Source: a virus. Taken from it: a stretch of DNA of 32,065 nucleotides. Shown here one piece after another: positions 1 through 5,229 of this stretch. Each line of letters begins with the position of its first letter. Within the stretch, counting starts at the first letter, position 1. The notes beneath the pieces were generated by a model. It ran no database searches and was not told the DNA's origin. It was given only the letters and a program-made list of their open reading frames with translations. A program made the position numbers and the translations under genes. The stretch is taken from IMG/VR virus record IMGVR_UViG_3300042317_001440, positions 1-32,065 of that record, one strand, 5' to 3'.

Positions 1-21
1 TCGACCTTTCGTTGTGGTTAT

Positions 22-57
22 AGTAGGTAGTATACACGAGCACACCGACATTATCAA
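22..57 (-). promoter_or_regulatory. leftward sigma70-type promoter for a gene beyond the left edge
   Basis: Read on the - strand there is TTGATA (57-52), a 17-bp spacer and TATACT (34-29). A GAAAGG ribosome-binding-like sequence follows at the very edge of the window, so the start codon must lie just outside. The spacer begins ATGTCGG, and similar ATGTCAG elements sit at the same place in the promoters near 913 and 1156. A CRP-like palindrome is centred about 75 bp upstream of the predicted start. An alternative -10, TACTAT at 25-20, is also shared with the 1156 promoter, so the exact start point is uncertain. Confidence 0.6.
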
Positions 58-89
58 CACGACACGCCGTGTTTCAAGAAATCTTTTTT

Positions 90-105
90 TGTGATAAACC
101 TCACA
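90..105. promoter_or_regulatory. CRP/GlxR-like operator, box 1
   Basis: TGTGATAAACCTCACA is a perfect TGTGA-N6-TCACA palindrome, and the symmetry extends to 8-bp arms (TTTTGTGA/TCACAAAA). This is the recognition form of the CRP-FNR regulators CRP (proteobacteria) and GlxR (actinobacteria). It lies upstream of the leftward promoter at 22-57, with a CGACACGCCG motif (60-69) in between. Binding by a host CRP-type protein is inferred. Confidence 0.6.
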
Positions 106-200
106 AAATTCAAGGGGTTCTATAACACTAGCGTAACGACACGCCCGACCCCGTGCCTTTGCGGGCCAGCTTGACTTTGTCAAGCCGACACGCCGTAGCG

Positions 201-311
201 TTAGCGTAATTTATTGTGAATTAGATCACGAATTACTAGGCGTAGCATAATTAGGGCGGGGATACCGATACCTAATTGGACTAGCGTAGTTAGTATGCGA
301 TTAGTAGTCAT
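201..311 (-). CDS. 36-aa single-pass membrane micro-protein
   Basis: Small protein not recognised as any known family. It starts with ATG at 311 overlapping the TGA of the preceding gene (ATGA) and ends with TAA at 203-201. Residues about 7-25 (LTTLVQLGIGIPALIMLRL) form one hydrophobic segment followed by a basic tail (RLVIRD...HNKLR), which fits a membrane-anchored peptide. It is the last gene of a four-gene leftward run. CRP-like box 2 lies inside its last codons. The coupling of start and stop supports it being real; function is unknown. Confidence 0.55.
   Translation of the reverse strand: MTTNRILTTLVQLGIGIPALIMLRLVIRDLIHNKLR
215..230. promoter_or_regulatory. CRP/GlxR-like operator, box 2 (one mismatch)
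   Basis: TGTGAATTAGATCACG is TGTGA-N6-TCAC with the last base changed. It matches the GlxR-type centre NNTANN (ATTAGA). It overlaps the 3' end of the 36-aa gene. On the leftward side are a CCGACACGCCG motif (185-195) and a hairpin CTTGAC-TTT-GTCAAG, but no clear -10 and no gene before the next box. It may be a relic or an auxiliary site. Confidence 0.4.
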
Positions 312-466
312 TTACGATTACCCCATTTCTTATAAGCCTTGTAGGCTACTACCGCTAGGGCGGTAAGAATAATAGTGTGCCAAGGTAGGTAGATAGCCCC
401 TAAGAAACTATCTAACTCAAATCCGTATTCGTTAGTTATGTGTAATTCAAATCCGTTGATAGTCAT
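308..466 (-). CDS. 52-aa single-pass membrane protein
   Basis: Starts at 466, two bases after the stop of the upstream gene, and its TGA overlaps the next start (ATGA). Residues 1-28 are polar. Residues about 29-45 are hydrophobic (WHTIILTALAVVAYKAY), followed by a basic end (KKWGNRK). This predicts one membrane helix with a cytoplasmic C-terminus. It sits between an acidic soluble protein and a second membrane micro-protein in the same operon. No family is recognised; a role in early host takeover would be only a guess. Confidence 0.6.
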   Translation of the reverse strand: MTINGFELHITNEYGFELDSFLGAIYLPWHTIILTALAVVAYKAYKKWGNRK

Positions 467-468
467 TA

Positions 469-651
469 TTAGTTATCCCAACTTAGTGCGAATACTTTTG
501 CTAGTTCTTCATCATCAACATCATCAAAGTCATCTAGTGGCGGTTGTTCTTCATCTGCCTCATCTAGATAAGAGTATGCGTCTGCGACATCTGATTGGAT
601 AGACTCGTATTTATCTATCGTGTTTGTATTGTATGAGTATGCGTATGACAT
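469..651 (-). CDS. 60-aa acidic protein
   Basis: Begins with ATG inside a TAATG overlap with the upstream gene's stop; GAGG lies about nine bases upstream, so translation is probably coupled. The protein is Tyr/Ser-rich at first (AYSYNTNTID), then strongly acidic with repeated Asp/Glu (DEADEEQ, DDFDDVDDEEL). It has no membrane segment and no cysteine. Such charge could suit a DNA-mimic or small inhibitor, but nothing in the sequence proves that. Function unknown. Confidence 0.6.
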   Translation of the reverse strand: MSYAYSYNTNTIDKYESIQSDVADAYSYLDEADEEQPPLDDFDDVDDEELAKVFALSWDN

Positions 652-803
652 TACTTGACCTCTACTTCTCTAATGTTGTAAGTGAAACCCTTACCTAGTT
701 TTTCTAATTCTTTTATTACGGCTAAGATTTCTTCGGGCTTACTAGCCTTTTGATTTACGGCTAATAGTTGAGAGCCTTGCCATAGTGTATAGGTGATAGT
801 CAT
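651..803 (-). CDS. 50-aa hypothetical protein, first gene of the leftward operon
   Basis: The ATG at 803 is preferred, giving MTITYTLWQGSQLLAVNQKA; GAAGAA stands just upstream. A longer frame opens with GTG at 863, but that GTG lies inside a 17-bp direct repeat and its AAAGG has no spacing. The protein looks like a short beta hairpin followed by a helix (PEEILAVIKELEKLGKG) and a strand. It reads from the promoter at about 913, downstream of CRP-like box 3. Function unknown. Confidence 0.55.
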   Translation of the reverse strand: MTITYTLWQGSQLLAVNQKASKPEEILAVIKELEKLGKGFTYNIREVEVK

Positions 804-846
804 TATCTGTTCTTCTTTCGTTAGTAGTTGGTTATGTGTTGAGCGG

Positions 847-888
847 TTATTTGCTAGGCTCACCTTTCGGATTATTTGCTAGGCTCAC
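847..888. repeat. 17-bp direct repeat in the leader of the 803 gene
   Basis: TTATTTGCTAGGCTCAC occurs at 847-863 and 872-888, separated by 8 bp. On the - strand each copy begins GTG and ends TAA, so the two copies together form a 13-codon reading frame that stops in the leader. The repeat could be a leader peptide, a regulatory site, or simply a local duplication. Confidence 0.6.
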
Positions 889-912
889 GCTCTAATTCTT
901 ATTTAGTTGTTA

Positions 913-943
913 TGCTGTAATTGTAGCCGATAGGGCTGACATT
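913..943 (-). promoter_or_regulatory. leftward CRP-linked promoter, copy 3
   Basis: On the - strand, TAAATGTCAG (from about 945) is followed by the -10 TACAAT (925-920). The ATGTCAG element stands 17 bp before the -10, as in the copies near 22 and 1156. There is no good -35, which fits an activator-dependent promoter. CRP-like box 3 is centred 57.5 bp from the -10, about one helical turn closer than in the other two copies. Confidence 0.5.
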
Positions 944-969
944 TACTAGCCGACACGCTATTGCTAGCG

Positions 970-985
970 TGTGATTTACCTCACA
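970..985. promoter_or_regulatory. CRP/GlxR-like operator, box 3
   Basis: TGTGATTTACCTCACA is a perfect TGTGA-N6-TCACA palindrome with the GlxR-type central TA; the arms extend to GTGTGA/TCACAC. It contains the stop codon of the 50-aa gene at 976-1128 and lies upstream of the promoter at 913-943. A CCGACACGC motif (950-958), part of the hairpin ACACGCTA-TTGC-TAGCGTGT, adjoins it. Confidence 0.6.
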
Positions 986-1128
986 CAACAAGCGCAATAG
1001 GTAGGTAGGCTAAAGAGGTGCTTTAGCAACGCCTTGCGCTCATAGGTAGTCAATTCGGGGTGGTTAGACTTCACGCCCCCGTGTTGGTATTCATAGACGA
1101 TTGCGTCTAGTGTTTTTTGAGTGAGCAT
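976..1128 (-). CDS. 50-aa hypothetical protein with a strong ribosome-binding site
   Basis: ATG at 1128 follows AGGAG with 8 bases between, the best ribosome-binding site in this arm. The protein begins MLTQKTLDAIVYEYQHGGV and continues with an ELTTYERKALLKHL helix. It ends in a Cys-rich tail (YCACCVR) whose stop codon lies inside CRP-like box 3. It is transcribed from the promoter at about 1156 below CRP-like box 4. No family recognised. Confidence 0.7.
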   Translation of the reverse strand: MLTQKTLDAIVYEYQHGGVKSNHPELTTYERKALLKHLFSLPTYCACCVR

Positions 1129-1155
1129 TTATTTGCTCCTTTCGTTTGTTCTTAT

Positions 1156-1185
1156 AGTAATAACTCTACACTAGGGGACTGACAT
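1156..1185 (-). promoter_or_regulatory. leftward CRP-linked promoter, copy 4
   Basis: On the - strand, ATAAATGTCAG is followed by TAGAGT (1168-1163) and then TACTATAA (about 1159). The leader continues AACAAACGAAAGGAG into the 50-aa gene. The ATGTC(A/G)G element, TACTATAA and ACGAAAGG all recur in the promoter at the window's left edge, so this is a repeated unit rather than a chance match. CRP-like box 4 is centred 67.5 bp from the -10. Confidence 0.5.
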
Positions 1186-1222
1186 TTATGCCCGTTTCTC
1201 GGGCGTGTCGGTAAAAAACTTT

Positions 1223-1238
1223 TGTGAGTCGCATCACA
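1223..1238. promoter_or_regulatory. CRP/GlxR-like operator, box 4
   Basis: TGTGAGTCGCATCACA is a perfect TGTGA-N6-TCACA palindrome. A GGGCGTGTCGG motif (1201-1211), here inverted relative to copies 1 and 3 and part of a GCCCG-TTTCT-CGGGC hairpin, separates it from the leftward promoter at 1156-1185. Confidence 0.6.
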
Positions 1239-1544
1239 CTCACGCTCAAGGTCGGAAGCCTATGTGCTCACTATCGGGCAAATCGGACATTTTCTATAGT
1301 GTGTATCATACAAGTTAAAAATATATTAACATTTTCTCAAATTTCAAAAAGCTATTGACTTTCGAAAATACCTAATGTTATACTTCCATAGGGGGGTCGG
1401 GGGGTCAGCAAATCAATAAATAATAAATATATATAAAGACCTAAGACCTAAGATCAAGTGATACAACTAAAAAAAATATTTTATTAACATTTAGTATACT
1501 ATATAAAGCAGTTGACTAGAATGAAAGGGTGGTATAATAATACT
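1239..1544. other. AT-rich gene-free divergent control region
   Basis: About 300 bp with no credible reading frame on either strand. It holds a rightward promoter-like pair TTGACT (1355-1360), 18 bp, TATACT (1379-1384); a tandem GGGGGGTC (1391-1406); a tandem GACCTAA (1438-1451); and a rightward start region at 1510-1544. It separates the leftward micro-gene arm from the rightward small genes, so it is the switch point between two transcription directions. Confidence 0.5.
1510..1538 (+). promoter_or_regulatory. operator-like AGTTGACTAG plus leaderless promoter
   Basis: AGTTGACTAG (1510-1519) is followed by GGTATAAT (TATAAT at 1533-1538). The ATG of the next gene starts at 1545, 6 bases after the -10, so the transcript should begin at or next to the start codon. 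The TTGACT-to-TATAAT spacing is 15 bp, short for a -35/-10 pair. The repeated decamer may therefore be a regulator site rather than a -35 element. Confidence 0.55.
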
Positions 1545-1712
1545 ATGACAAACAACATTATTAGAACTAATTTAGGCGATTGCCCTATTTGCGAAGAAAA
1601 CAGATGGGGAGTTAAGTTAAATTCAGATGGGGTAGTTGCACCATTCTGCATTGAATGTTCTGGAGACTATGCTGCAAAGCTAGCCTGGGAAGAATCTTTA
1701 AATAACATCTAA
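1545..1712 (+). CDS. 55-aa zinc-finger-like protein
   Basis: Begins MTNNIIRTNLGDCPICEE. The ATG at 1545 is chosen because the -10 lies 6 bases upstream; the longer frame from 1512 would start inside the promoter. Two CxxC pairs (CPIC near residue 13 and CIEC near residue 38) form a likely four-cysteine zinc site with a short beta hairpin between. Small treble-clef or zinc-ribbon proteins of this size are common in phages and usually bind nucleic acid or protein. The specific function is unknown. It is first in a rightward cluster with an HNH gene. Confidence 0.7.
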   Translation: MTNNIIRTNLGDCPICEENRWGVKLNSDGVVAPFCIECSGDYAAKLAWEESLNNI

Positions 1713-1729
1713 TTAATAAAAACTTGTAA

Positions 1730-1735
1730 TATAAT
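1730..1735 (+). promoter_or_regulatory. leaderless-type -10 before the HNH gene
   Basis: TATAAT ends 6 bases before the ATG at 1742; the sequence TATAATTAAGATATG closely resembles the start of the fibre gene at 16472 (TATAATATAAGATATG). No good -35 and no ribosome-binding site are present. Confidence 0.5.
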
Positions 1736-1741
1736 TAAGAT

Positions 1742-2023
1742 ATGTCTCCAGAGAAGATATCGATCAAGAAACAAAAAGAAACTCTGGCACGTTATTTAAA
1801 AGAAGTTAAAGAAAAAAACCCATGTATGGATTGCAAGGTCTGGTACCCTTACTACATGATGGACTTTGATCATGTGCGTGGACAAAAGCATGCGAATGTG
1901 GCGGAACTAATCAATACGTTATCCAAGAAACGAATCGATGAAGAAATAGCCAAATGTGAAGTAGTATGTTCTAATTGCCACAGAGCAAGAACATATATGA
2001 GAAAAGTGCGGAAGGCAGGATAA
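1742..2023 (+). CDS. HNH endonuclease-like protein
   Basis: 93 residues. After a basic helical N-terminus, CMDC (about residues 28-31) is followed by the DFDHVRGQK core (about 41-49) and CEVVCSNCHRART (about 72-84). This is the zinc-bound HNH fold: two CxxC knuckles, the catalytic His of DxDH and the final Asn-x-His. Phage HNH proteins of this length are either homing nucleases or helpers of terminase at cos sites; no terminase is visible here, so the role is open. The start is fixed by the leaderless -10, and the next gene begins on the base after its stop. Confidence 0.85.
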   Translation: MSPEKISIKKQKETLARYLKEVKEKNPCMDCKVWYPYYMMDFDHVRGQKHANVAELINTLSKKRIDEEIAKCEVVCSNCHRARTYMRKVRKAG

Positions 2024-2134
2024 ATGAGATTTTGTAGCTATTGCGATAAGGCATCGTATACATCTAAACTATTACAAGATGGATCTATGAAATTCTATTG
2101 TCTAGAACATGCTATTAATATTACAGTTGACTAG
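2024..2134 (+). CDS. 36-aa CxxC...CxxH mini zinc-finger protein
   Basis: ATG directly follows the HNH stop codon (TAAATG), indicating coupled translation. The protein has FCSYC (Cys 4 and 7) and YCLEH (Cys 26, His 29), a CxxC-x18-CxxH arrangement suited to one zinc ion. Its stop codon lies in the AGTTGACTAG motif of the next promoter. The family is not recognised. Confidence 0.55.
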   Translation: MRFCSYCDKASYTSKLLQDGSMKFYCLEHAINITVD

Positions 2135-2148
2135 GATTATGGTATAAT
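2125..2148 (+). promoter_or_regulatory. second AGTTGACTAG plus leaderless promoter
   Basis: AGTTGACTAG (2125-2134) and GGTATAAT (TATAAT at 2143-2148), with the ATG at 2155, repeat the arrangement at 1510-1545, including the TATAATAATA-n-TATG string. Here TTGACT and TATAAT are only 10 bp apart, which a -35/-10 pair would not tolerate. This favours the decamer being an operator. Confidence 0.55.
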
Positions 2149-2154
2149 AATAAT

Positions 2155-2304
2155 ATGCACGATCATGAAAATATAGTATTAACCACAGGTTCAGGAATAA
2201 CTGAAATGCAACTGATGTGGATTGTTATGGGTTTAATGGCTATTCATCACACATGGATGTGGTGGAAGATGCGACAAAAGAAATGTACTTGTAAAAGACG
2301 ATGA
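2155..2304 (+). CDS. 49-aa single-pass membrane protein
   Basis: Starts 6 bases after the -10 TATAAT (leaderless). A polar His/Asp N-terminus (MHDHEN) leads to a hydrophobic helix at about residues 18-37, rich in Met and Trp (MQLMWIVMGLMAIHHTWMWW). A short basic tail follows with CTC (KKCTCKRR). It overlaps the next gene by ATGA. The size and topology recall small phage membrane proteins, but no family is recognised. Confidence 0.55.
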   Translation: MHDHENIVLTTGSGITEMQLMWIVMGLMAIHHTWMWWKMRQKKCTCKRR

Positions 2305-2444
2305 AGAAAATCTATGGTTTAATTGCGTTAACTGCGACAGCAGTCTTTTCAGGTCTAGCTATGTCTAAATTCTTAAATTGGGCGGGACAGCAAGATATCT
2401 TTGATTTTGACCTAAATGAAGACATAGACAATGAACAGTTCTAA
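2301..2444 (+). CDS. 47-aa protein with an N-terminal signal or anchor helix
   Basis: ATGA overlap with the preceding gene. MKK is followed by a hydrophobic stretch to about residue 21 (IYGLIALTATAVFSGLA), then a polar acidic tail (DFDLNEDIDNEQF). This predicts a membrane-anchored or exported peptide. It has no recognised family. Together with its neighbours it forms a run of three membrane micro-proteins. Confidence 0.5.
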   Translation: MKKIYGLIALTATAVFSGLAMSKFLNWAGQQDIFDFDLNEDIDNEQF

Positions 2445-2469
2445 ATCACTCATTGGTCATTATAGCTAA

Positions 2470-2583
2470 ATGAATACAATATTAAATACAATCTATCTTG
2501 GTGTATATCATTTAATTCTTCCAGTAATGTCTCTGGTTATATTATCCTCTATAGTTGTATATATAAAAAGTTTCAAATCTTAA
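2470..2583 (+). CDS. 37-aa membrane micro-protein, tentative
   Basis: An ATG frame nearly all of which is one hydrophobic helix (about residues 8-32, LGVYHLILPVMSLVILSSIV), ending in a basic KSFKS. No clear ribosome-binding site precedes it, so the call rests on amino-acid composition and position after two similar genes. Confidence 0.35.
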   Translation: MNTILNTIYLGVYHLILPVMSLVILSSIVVYIKSFKS

Positions 2584-2639
2584 TTCTCCCGCCCTTTTCT
2601 GGGGTCTTAGTATCGGAGATACCAAATATGACCCGTTAA

Positions 2640-2664
2640 GGGCTTAGAGCCCCCGTAGAGGGCT
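2640..2664 (+). promoter_or_regulatory. mutually exclusive GGGCT/AGCCC hairpins
   Basis: GGGCT (2640-2644), AGCCC (2648-2652) and GGGCT (2660-2664) allow two competing 5-bp hairpins. A smaller GTATC-GGA-GATAC hairpin lies just upstream. No T-run follows, so it is not an ordinary terminator. It lies about 130 bp before the 2781 gene. The structure could act in the mRNA or be incidental. Confidence 0.3.
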
Positions 2665-2768
2665 TGTATGACATATTCTACAAATGATCACATATGAAGA
2701 TATGGCTCTTCTTTCGACGGCGCACTTTTTTCGCACTTTTTGCACTATACAGGTCTAAATACATTTGC

Positions 2769-2774
2769 TATACT
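2769..2774 (+). promoter_or_regulatory. leaderless-type -10 for the 2781 gene
   Basis: TATACT is followed after 6 bases by the ATG at 2781. This start matches the N-terminus of the related proteins, whereas the upstream ATG at 2694 would add a basic stretch not seen in them. Confidence 0.5.
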
Positions 2775-2780
2775 GTTGTA

Positions 2781-3542
2781 ATGAGTAATATTGAATTTAT
2801 ATCTATGATGCCAGGACTACAAGAGATACAGCAGTGTAAGCCAAAGCCATCAAAGCAGTTTGTGCCGCAATGGTTTAAAGATACCCCAAACATGTTGGAT
2901 CAAAGCCATATGCTTGATGGTCCAGGATCGGCTCAGCTTGGTTCGATTAATTTTCCTTCATCATTTACTGTAAAAATTTGTCCATCTTTTCCAGATTTCT
3001 TTTCTCAAGGCTACGTTCTTCCAATGTGGTGCGACACAGAACTAGGATTCAACGATAAAACACAAGAATTCCTATGGAAGACCTCTAACGAATCATTTGC
3101 TTGGAGCATTCATACAAATAATCAGTTTTTAAAGTGGGCAGACGCAAGCCTACATGGAGATAAAGCAAAGTTTGTATTTAAGGCCGAGTGTCCTTGGAGA
3201 ATTATTACTCCTAAAGGCTGGTCTGTGTTACAGCTTCCAATGTTTTATCATTATAATAAAAACTTTTCAGTCCTCCCTGGTATTATTGATACTGATATAC
3301 ACCATGAAATCAATCAACAGGTTTTGTATCATGGAGGCAATGAAAAAATTACAATTAATCGAGGGGATCCTTTTGTACACTATATTCCCTTTGAAAGAAA
3401 GTCAAAGCTAGGACTTGAGATTAGGGAATTGACTGACATAGACAGAAAACGCTTTCAGAAAAACGAAATGAATATAGCGTCAAAGTTTGTTCCAAATGGT
3501 TTGTATAGGCTATTACAAAGAGAACGAGATAAAAAGAAGTAA
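2781..3542 (+). CDS. DUF6065-like protein, paralogue 1
   Basis: 253 residues from the ATG at 2781. Features shared with the other four copies: an opening strand (IEFISMMPG), the VPQWFKD motif (28-34), a VKIC...GY segment, TPKGW, PGIIDTD, and a final strand of the type GDPFVHYIPFER. The spacing of Gly, Pro and Asp suggests an all-beta barrel. I recall this consensus as the domain of unknown function DUF6065, found in bacteria and phages; that label needs a profile search. Unlike paralogues 2-4 it lacks the HP(L/F)NR-DLPF motif, having FYHYNKNFSVLPG there. It ends 11 bp before a strong terminator and is separated from the tail genes. Confidence 0.7.
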   Translation: MSNIEFISMMPGLQEIQQCKPKPSKQFVPQWFKDTPNMLDQSHMLDGPGSAQLGSINFPSSFTVKICPSFPDFFSQGYVLPMWCDTELGFNDKTQEFLWKTSNESFAWSIHTNNQFLKWADASLHGDKAKFVFKAECPWRIITPKGWSVLQLPMFYHYNKNFSVLPGIIDTDIHHEINQQVLYHGGNEKITINRGDPFVHYIPFERKSKLGLEIRELTDIDRKRFQKNEMNIASKFVPNGLYRLLQRERDKKK

Positions 3543-3553
3543 AAAGAAAAAAT

Positions 3554-3586
3554 CCCATTCAGAGGCGGATCCGAATGGGCTTTTCT
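3554..3586. terminator. bidirectional intrinsic terminator
   Basis: CCCATTC (3554-3560) and GAATGGG (3573-3579) form a 7-bp stem with a 12-base loop. CTTTTCT follows on the + strand, and ATTTTTTCTTTTT on the - strand. It therefore serves the convergent ends of the rightward 2781 gene and the leftward 5781-3649 operon. Confidence 0.8.
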
Positions 3587-3648
3587 AGTGTATTACTACA
3601 CATTATATAGGGAAGCATTACTGCCGTCACCTACACATCTTAATTGTA

Positions 3649-3948
3649 TTACACGTTATTTTCTAAGTCAACTGTTTTTTCAACAATTTTTTCAGCAGCA
3701 GGATATTCAGTAATCCAGCCATAAGGATCTACATTGGTCTCAGGATTGTTTCCTAGGTATACCAGATATTCGGGCAGATTGGTTATTTCAGCCAAGAGTA
3801 CCATTAAGTCTACACATCTAGCATGTGCTTTTTGATTAGTCGTGTGGCATTTATATTTGTCGTCTACATTGGGGCATACTTTTAATATTTCCATAAGTCT
3901 AAAAACAACCTTATGGGCAAAATCCATTTGTTCTTGAGAGTAAGACAT
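3649..3948 (-). CDS. 99-aa hypothetical protein, last gene of the leftward operon
   Basis: Start overlaps the upstream stop by one base (TAATG). It is mostly helical, with the opening SQEQMDFAHKVVFRLMEILK, three cysteines (two near residues 25 and 34, one in HARCVDL) and an acidic end. No signal peptide or membrane segment. Not recognised. Its position in a single operon with an endolysin and a DUF6065-like gene suggests co-expression, but nothing shows its task. Confidence 0.65.
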   Translation of the reverse strand: MSYSQEQMDFAHKVVFRLMEILKVCPNVDDKYKCHTTNQKAHARCVDLMVLLAEITNLPEYLVYLGNNPETNVDPYGWITEYPAAEKIVEKTVDLENNV

Positions 3949-4172
3949 TATTTTTTTTCTCCTGGAGTAAATGCTGGTTCAGGTCCTAGCAAATATCCTT
4001 CTTGATGATATTCAATCATCCTTGTTGCTTTTTCTGTGTCAAAATGATTTGCAATAAGAGTCATCATATCGTATATGCGATGTAGCATAATATAATTAAC
4101 CATAGGCAAATTATCTTCAATGGTTCCAGCATCTCTAATTACTGCTCCATCAGGTAGTTTTGATTCATCCAT
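3948..4172 (-). CDS. 74-aa hypothetical protein
   Basis: TAATG overlaps at both ends tie it to its neighbours. It starts MDESKLPDGAVIRDAG, followed by a helical core (YIMLHRIYDMMTLIANHF) and a PGEKK tail. The tail resembles small phage proteins that act as adaptors, but no family is recognised and there are no cysteines or membrane segments. Confidence 0.65.
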   Translation of the reverse strand: MDESKLPDGAVIRDAGTIEDNLPMVNYIMLHRIYDMMTLIANHFDTEKATRMIEYHQEGYLLGPEPAFTPGEKK

Positions 4173-4324
4173 TATTCTTTTACTCCTCCGTCTGTATTAG
4201 GGAAGATTACAGGCATCTTCCAATCGTATGTATTAAATCCAGAAGATTCATATTGAATTTCTTCTGGGGTATTTATTTGAATTCCTTTTCCGCACATACA
4301 ATTGCCACATTCGCAATCTGACAT
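4172..4324 (-). CDS. 50-aa protein with an N-terminal four-cysteine cluster
   Basis: Lies exactly between its neighbours with TAATG overlaps on both sides, which makes it convincing despite its size. Residues 1-14 are MSDCECGNCMCGKG, with Cys at 4, 6, 9 and 11, a compact CxCxxCxC metal-binding candidate. The remainder (about 36 residues) is polar with an acidic start (TPEEIQYE). The four close cysteines could hold one zinc ion or bridge a dimer. No family is recognised. Confidence 0.7.
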   Translation of the reverse strand: MSDCECGNCMCGKGIQINTPEEIQYESSGFNTYDWKMPVIFPNTDGGVKE

Positions 4325-5025
4325 TAGTTGTATTCCTTTCTGTTCCAGTATTTATTTTTATACCAGCCAATAATATGTTTTAAAGATTCGCTACGGGCCA
4401 GCTTTGCTTCAGACAATAAATTTGTATTTCTTTCAAGTTTCCAGGGCTCTGACTTAACAGGTATTATTTGTGCAATTGGAGTTCCAGCCTTAATTATTCC
4501 TTCAAAGCCCATCTTGAGTAAGAACGGCAACTTGCCACCATTCATTGGGTAGTTTGCGTCAACTAGCCCAGACATTGTTCTAAAAGGCAGATCATCTCTA
4601 TTCAAAGGGTGTGTTATTAAAAGGCTGTAGCCATCCTCCACCTTAAGAATTTGTTTTGTGCTCCATGAAAAATGGTTATCGTGAAACCCTTGTGGAATGG
4701 GTAGTGTTGGAATCATGCCCTTGTCTCTTTCAATAACAAAATCAGTTTCTTTGTATTCAGCATCAAAAAAATTCCAACTTATTTTTGGTCCGTTTGGCGT
4801 TTGCTCAACTAAAAAATCAACAGGAGCGGGCATATAATATCCAGTTAAAAAGGCATCCATAAAAGGAGCACAGCTTTTTACTGTTATTGTAGATGGCATA
4901 ATGCTAAGTTTGCCACCAGCAAATTTTTCTATTTTTTTAAACCATTCAGGCATTACGTCTTTCATGTAGCCTATCTGTTCAAAAACTGGATGATAGACAT
5001 GGTGTTCTAATTTTTTAGATTTCAT
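4324..5025 (-). CDS. DUF6065-like protein, paralogue 2
   Basis: 233 residues. Shared family marks: MPEWFKK (about 25-31), VKSCAPF...TGYYM, HFSW, HPLNRDDLPF, SGLVD, FEGIIKAGTPIAQIIP, and a basic aromatic end (NKYWNRKEYN) matching KKRFWQRKVYK and KRLFWKRKKYQ in paralogues 3 and 4. It is closest to paralogue 3 (13670) although encoded on the other strand 9 kb away. It overlaps the upstream gene by 11 bases and the downstream gene by one. The biochemical role of the family is unknown to me. Confidence 0.7.
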   Translation of the reverse strand: MKSKKLEHHVYHPVFEQIGYMKDVMPEWFKKIEKFAGGKLSIMPSTITVKSCAPFMDAFLTGYYMPAPVDFLVEQTPNGPKISWNFFDAEYKETDFVIERDKGMIPTLPIPQGFHDNHFSWSTKQILKVEDGYSLLITHPLNRDDLPFRTMSGLVDANYPMNGGKLPFLLKMGFEGIIKAGTPIAQIIPVKSEPWKLERNTNLLSEAKLARSESLKHIIGWYKNKYWNRKEYN

Positions 5026-5224
5026 TTTTAACCGCTGCTTCTATTTTGCTGTAAGCTTCTAAACCTATGTTGTTCTTGTAATCACAAGACAAGCAATATA
5101 AAAATATATTTTCTTTAACATCCTGATTAGGATAAAGAGAGCCTTGATCCATTGGGCATAAAAGCTCTGGAACAAGGCCCTCTCTAGATAAAGAGAGATA
5201 CTTCGATACATATTGTATCTTCAT
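5015..5224 (-). CDS. 69-aa protein with a two-knuckle cysteine pattern
   Basis: ATG at 5224 has AGGA five bases upstream and follows the endolysin stop by 5 bp. Residues in LLCPMDQGS and FLYCLSCDYKN give one lone Cys and one CxxC, spaced like a degenerate zinc ribbon (CPxD...YCxxC). No membrane segment. It resembles short phage or C1-like zinc-ribbon proteins, but I cannot name a family. Confidence 0.65.
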   Translation of the reverse strand: MKIQYVSKYLSLSREGLVPELLCPMDQGSLYPNQDVKENIFLYCLSCDYKNNIGLEAYSKIEAAVKNEI

Positions 5225-5229
5225 TTATC

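Noticed and set aside
1391-1406. GGGGGGTC tandem as a possible G-quadruplex
   Set aside because: Only two G-tracts are present, so a stable four-tract structure is not evident.
2694-2780. Upstream start for the 2781 protein
   Set aside because: It would add a basic hydrophobic stretch absent from the paralogues and would begin ahead of the TATACT promoter.
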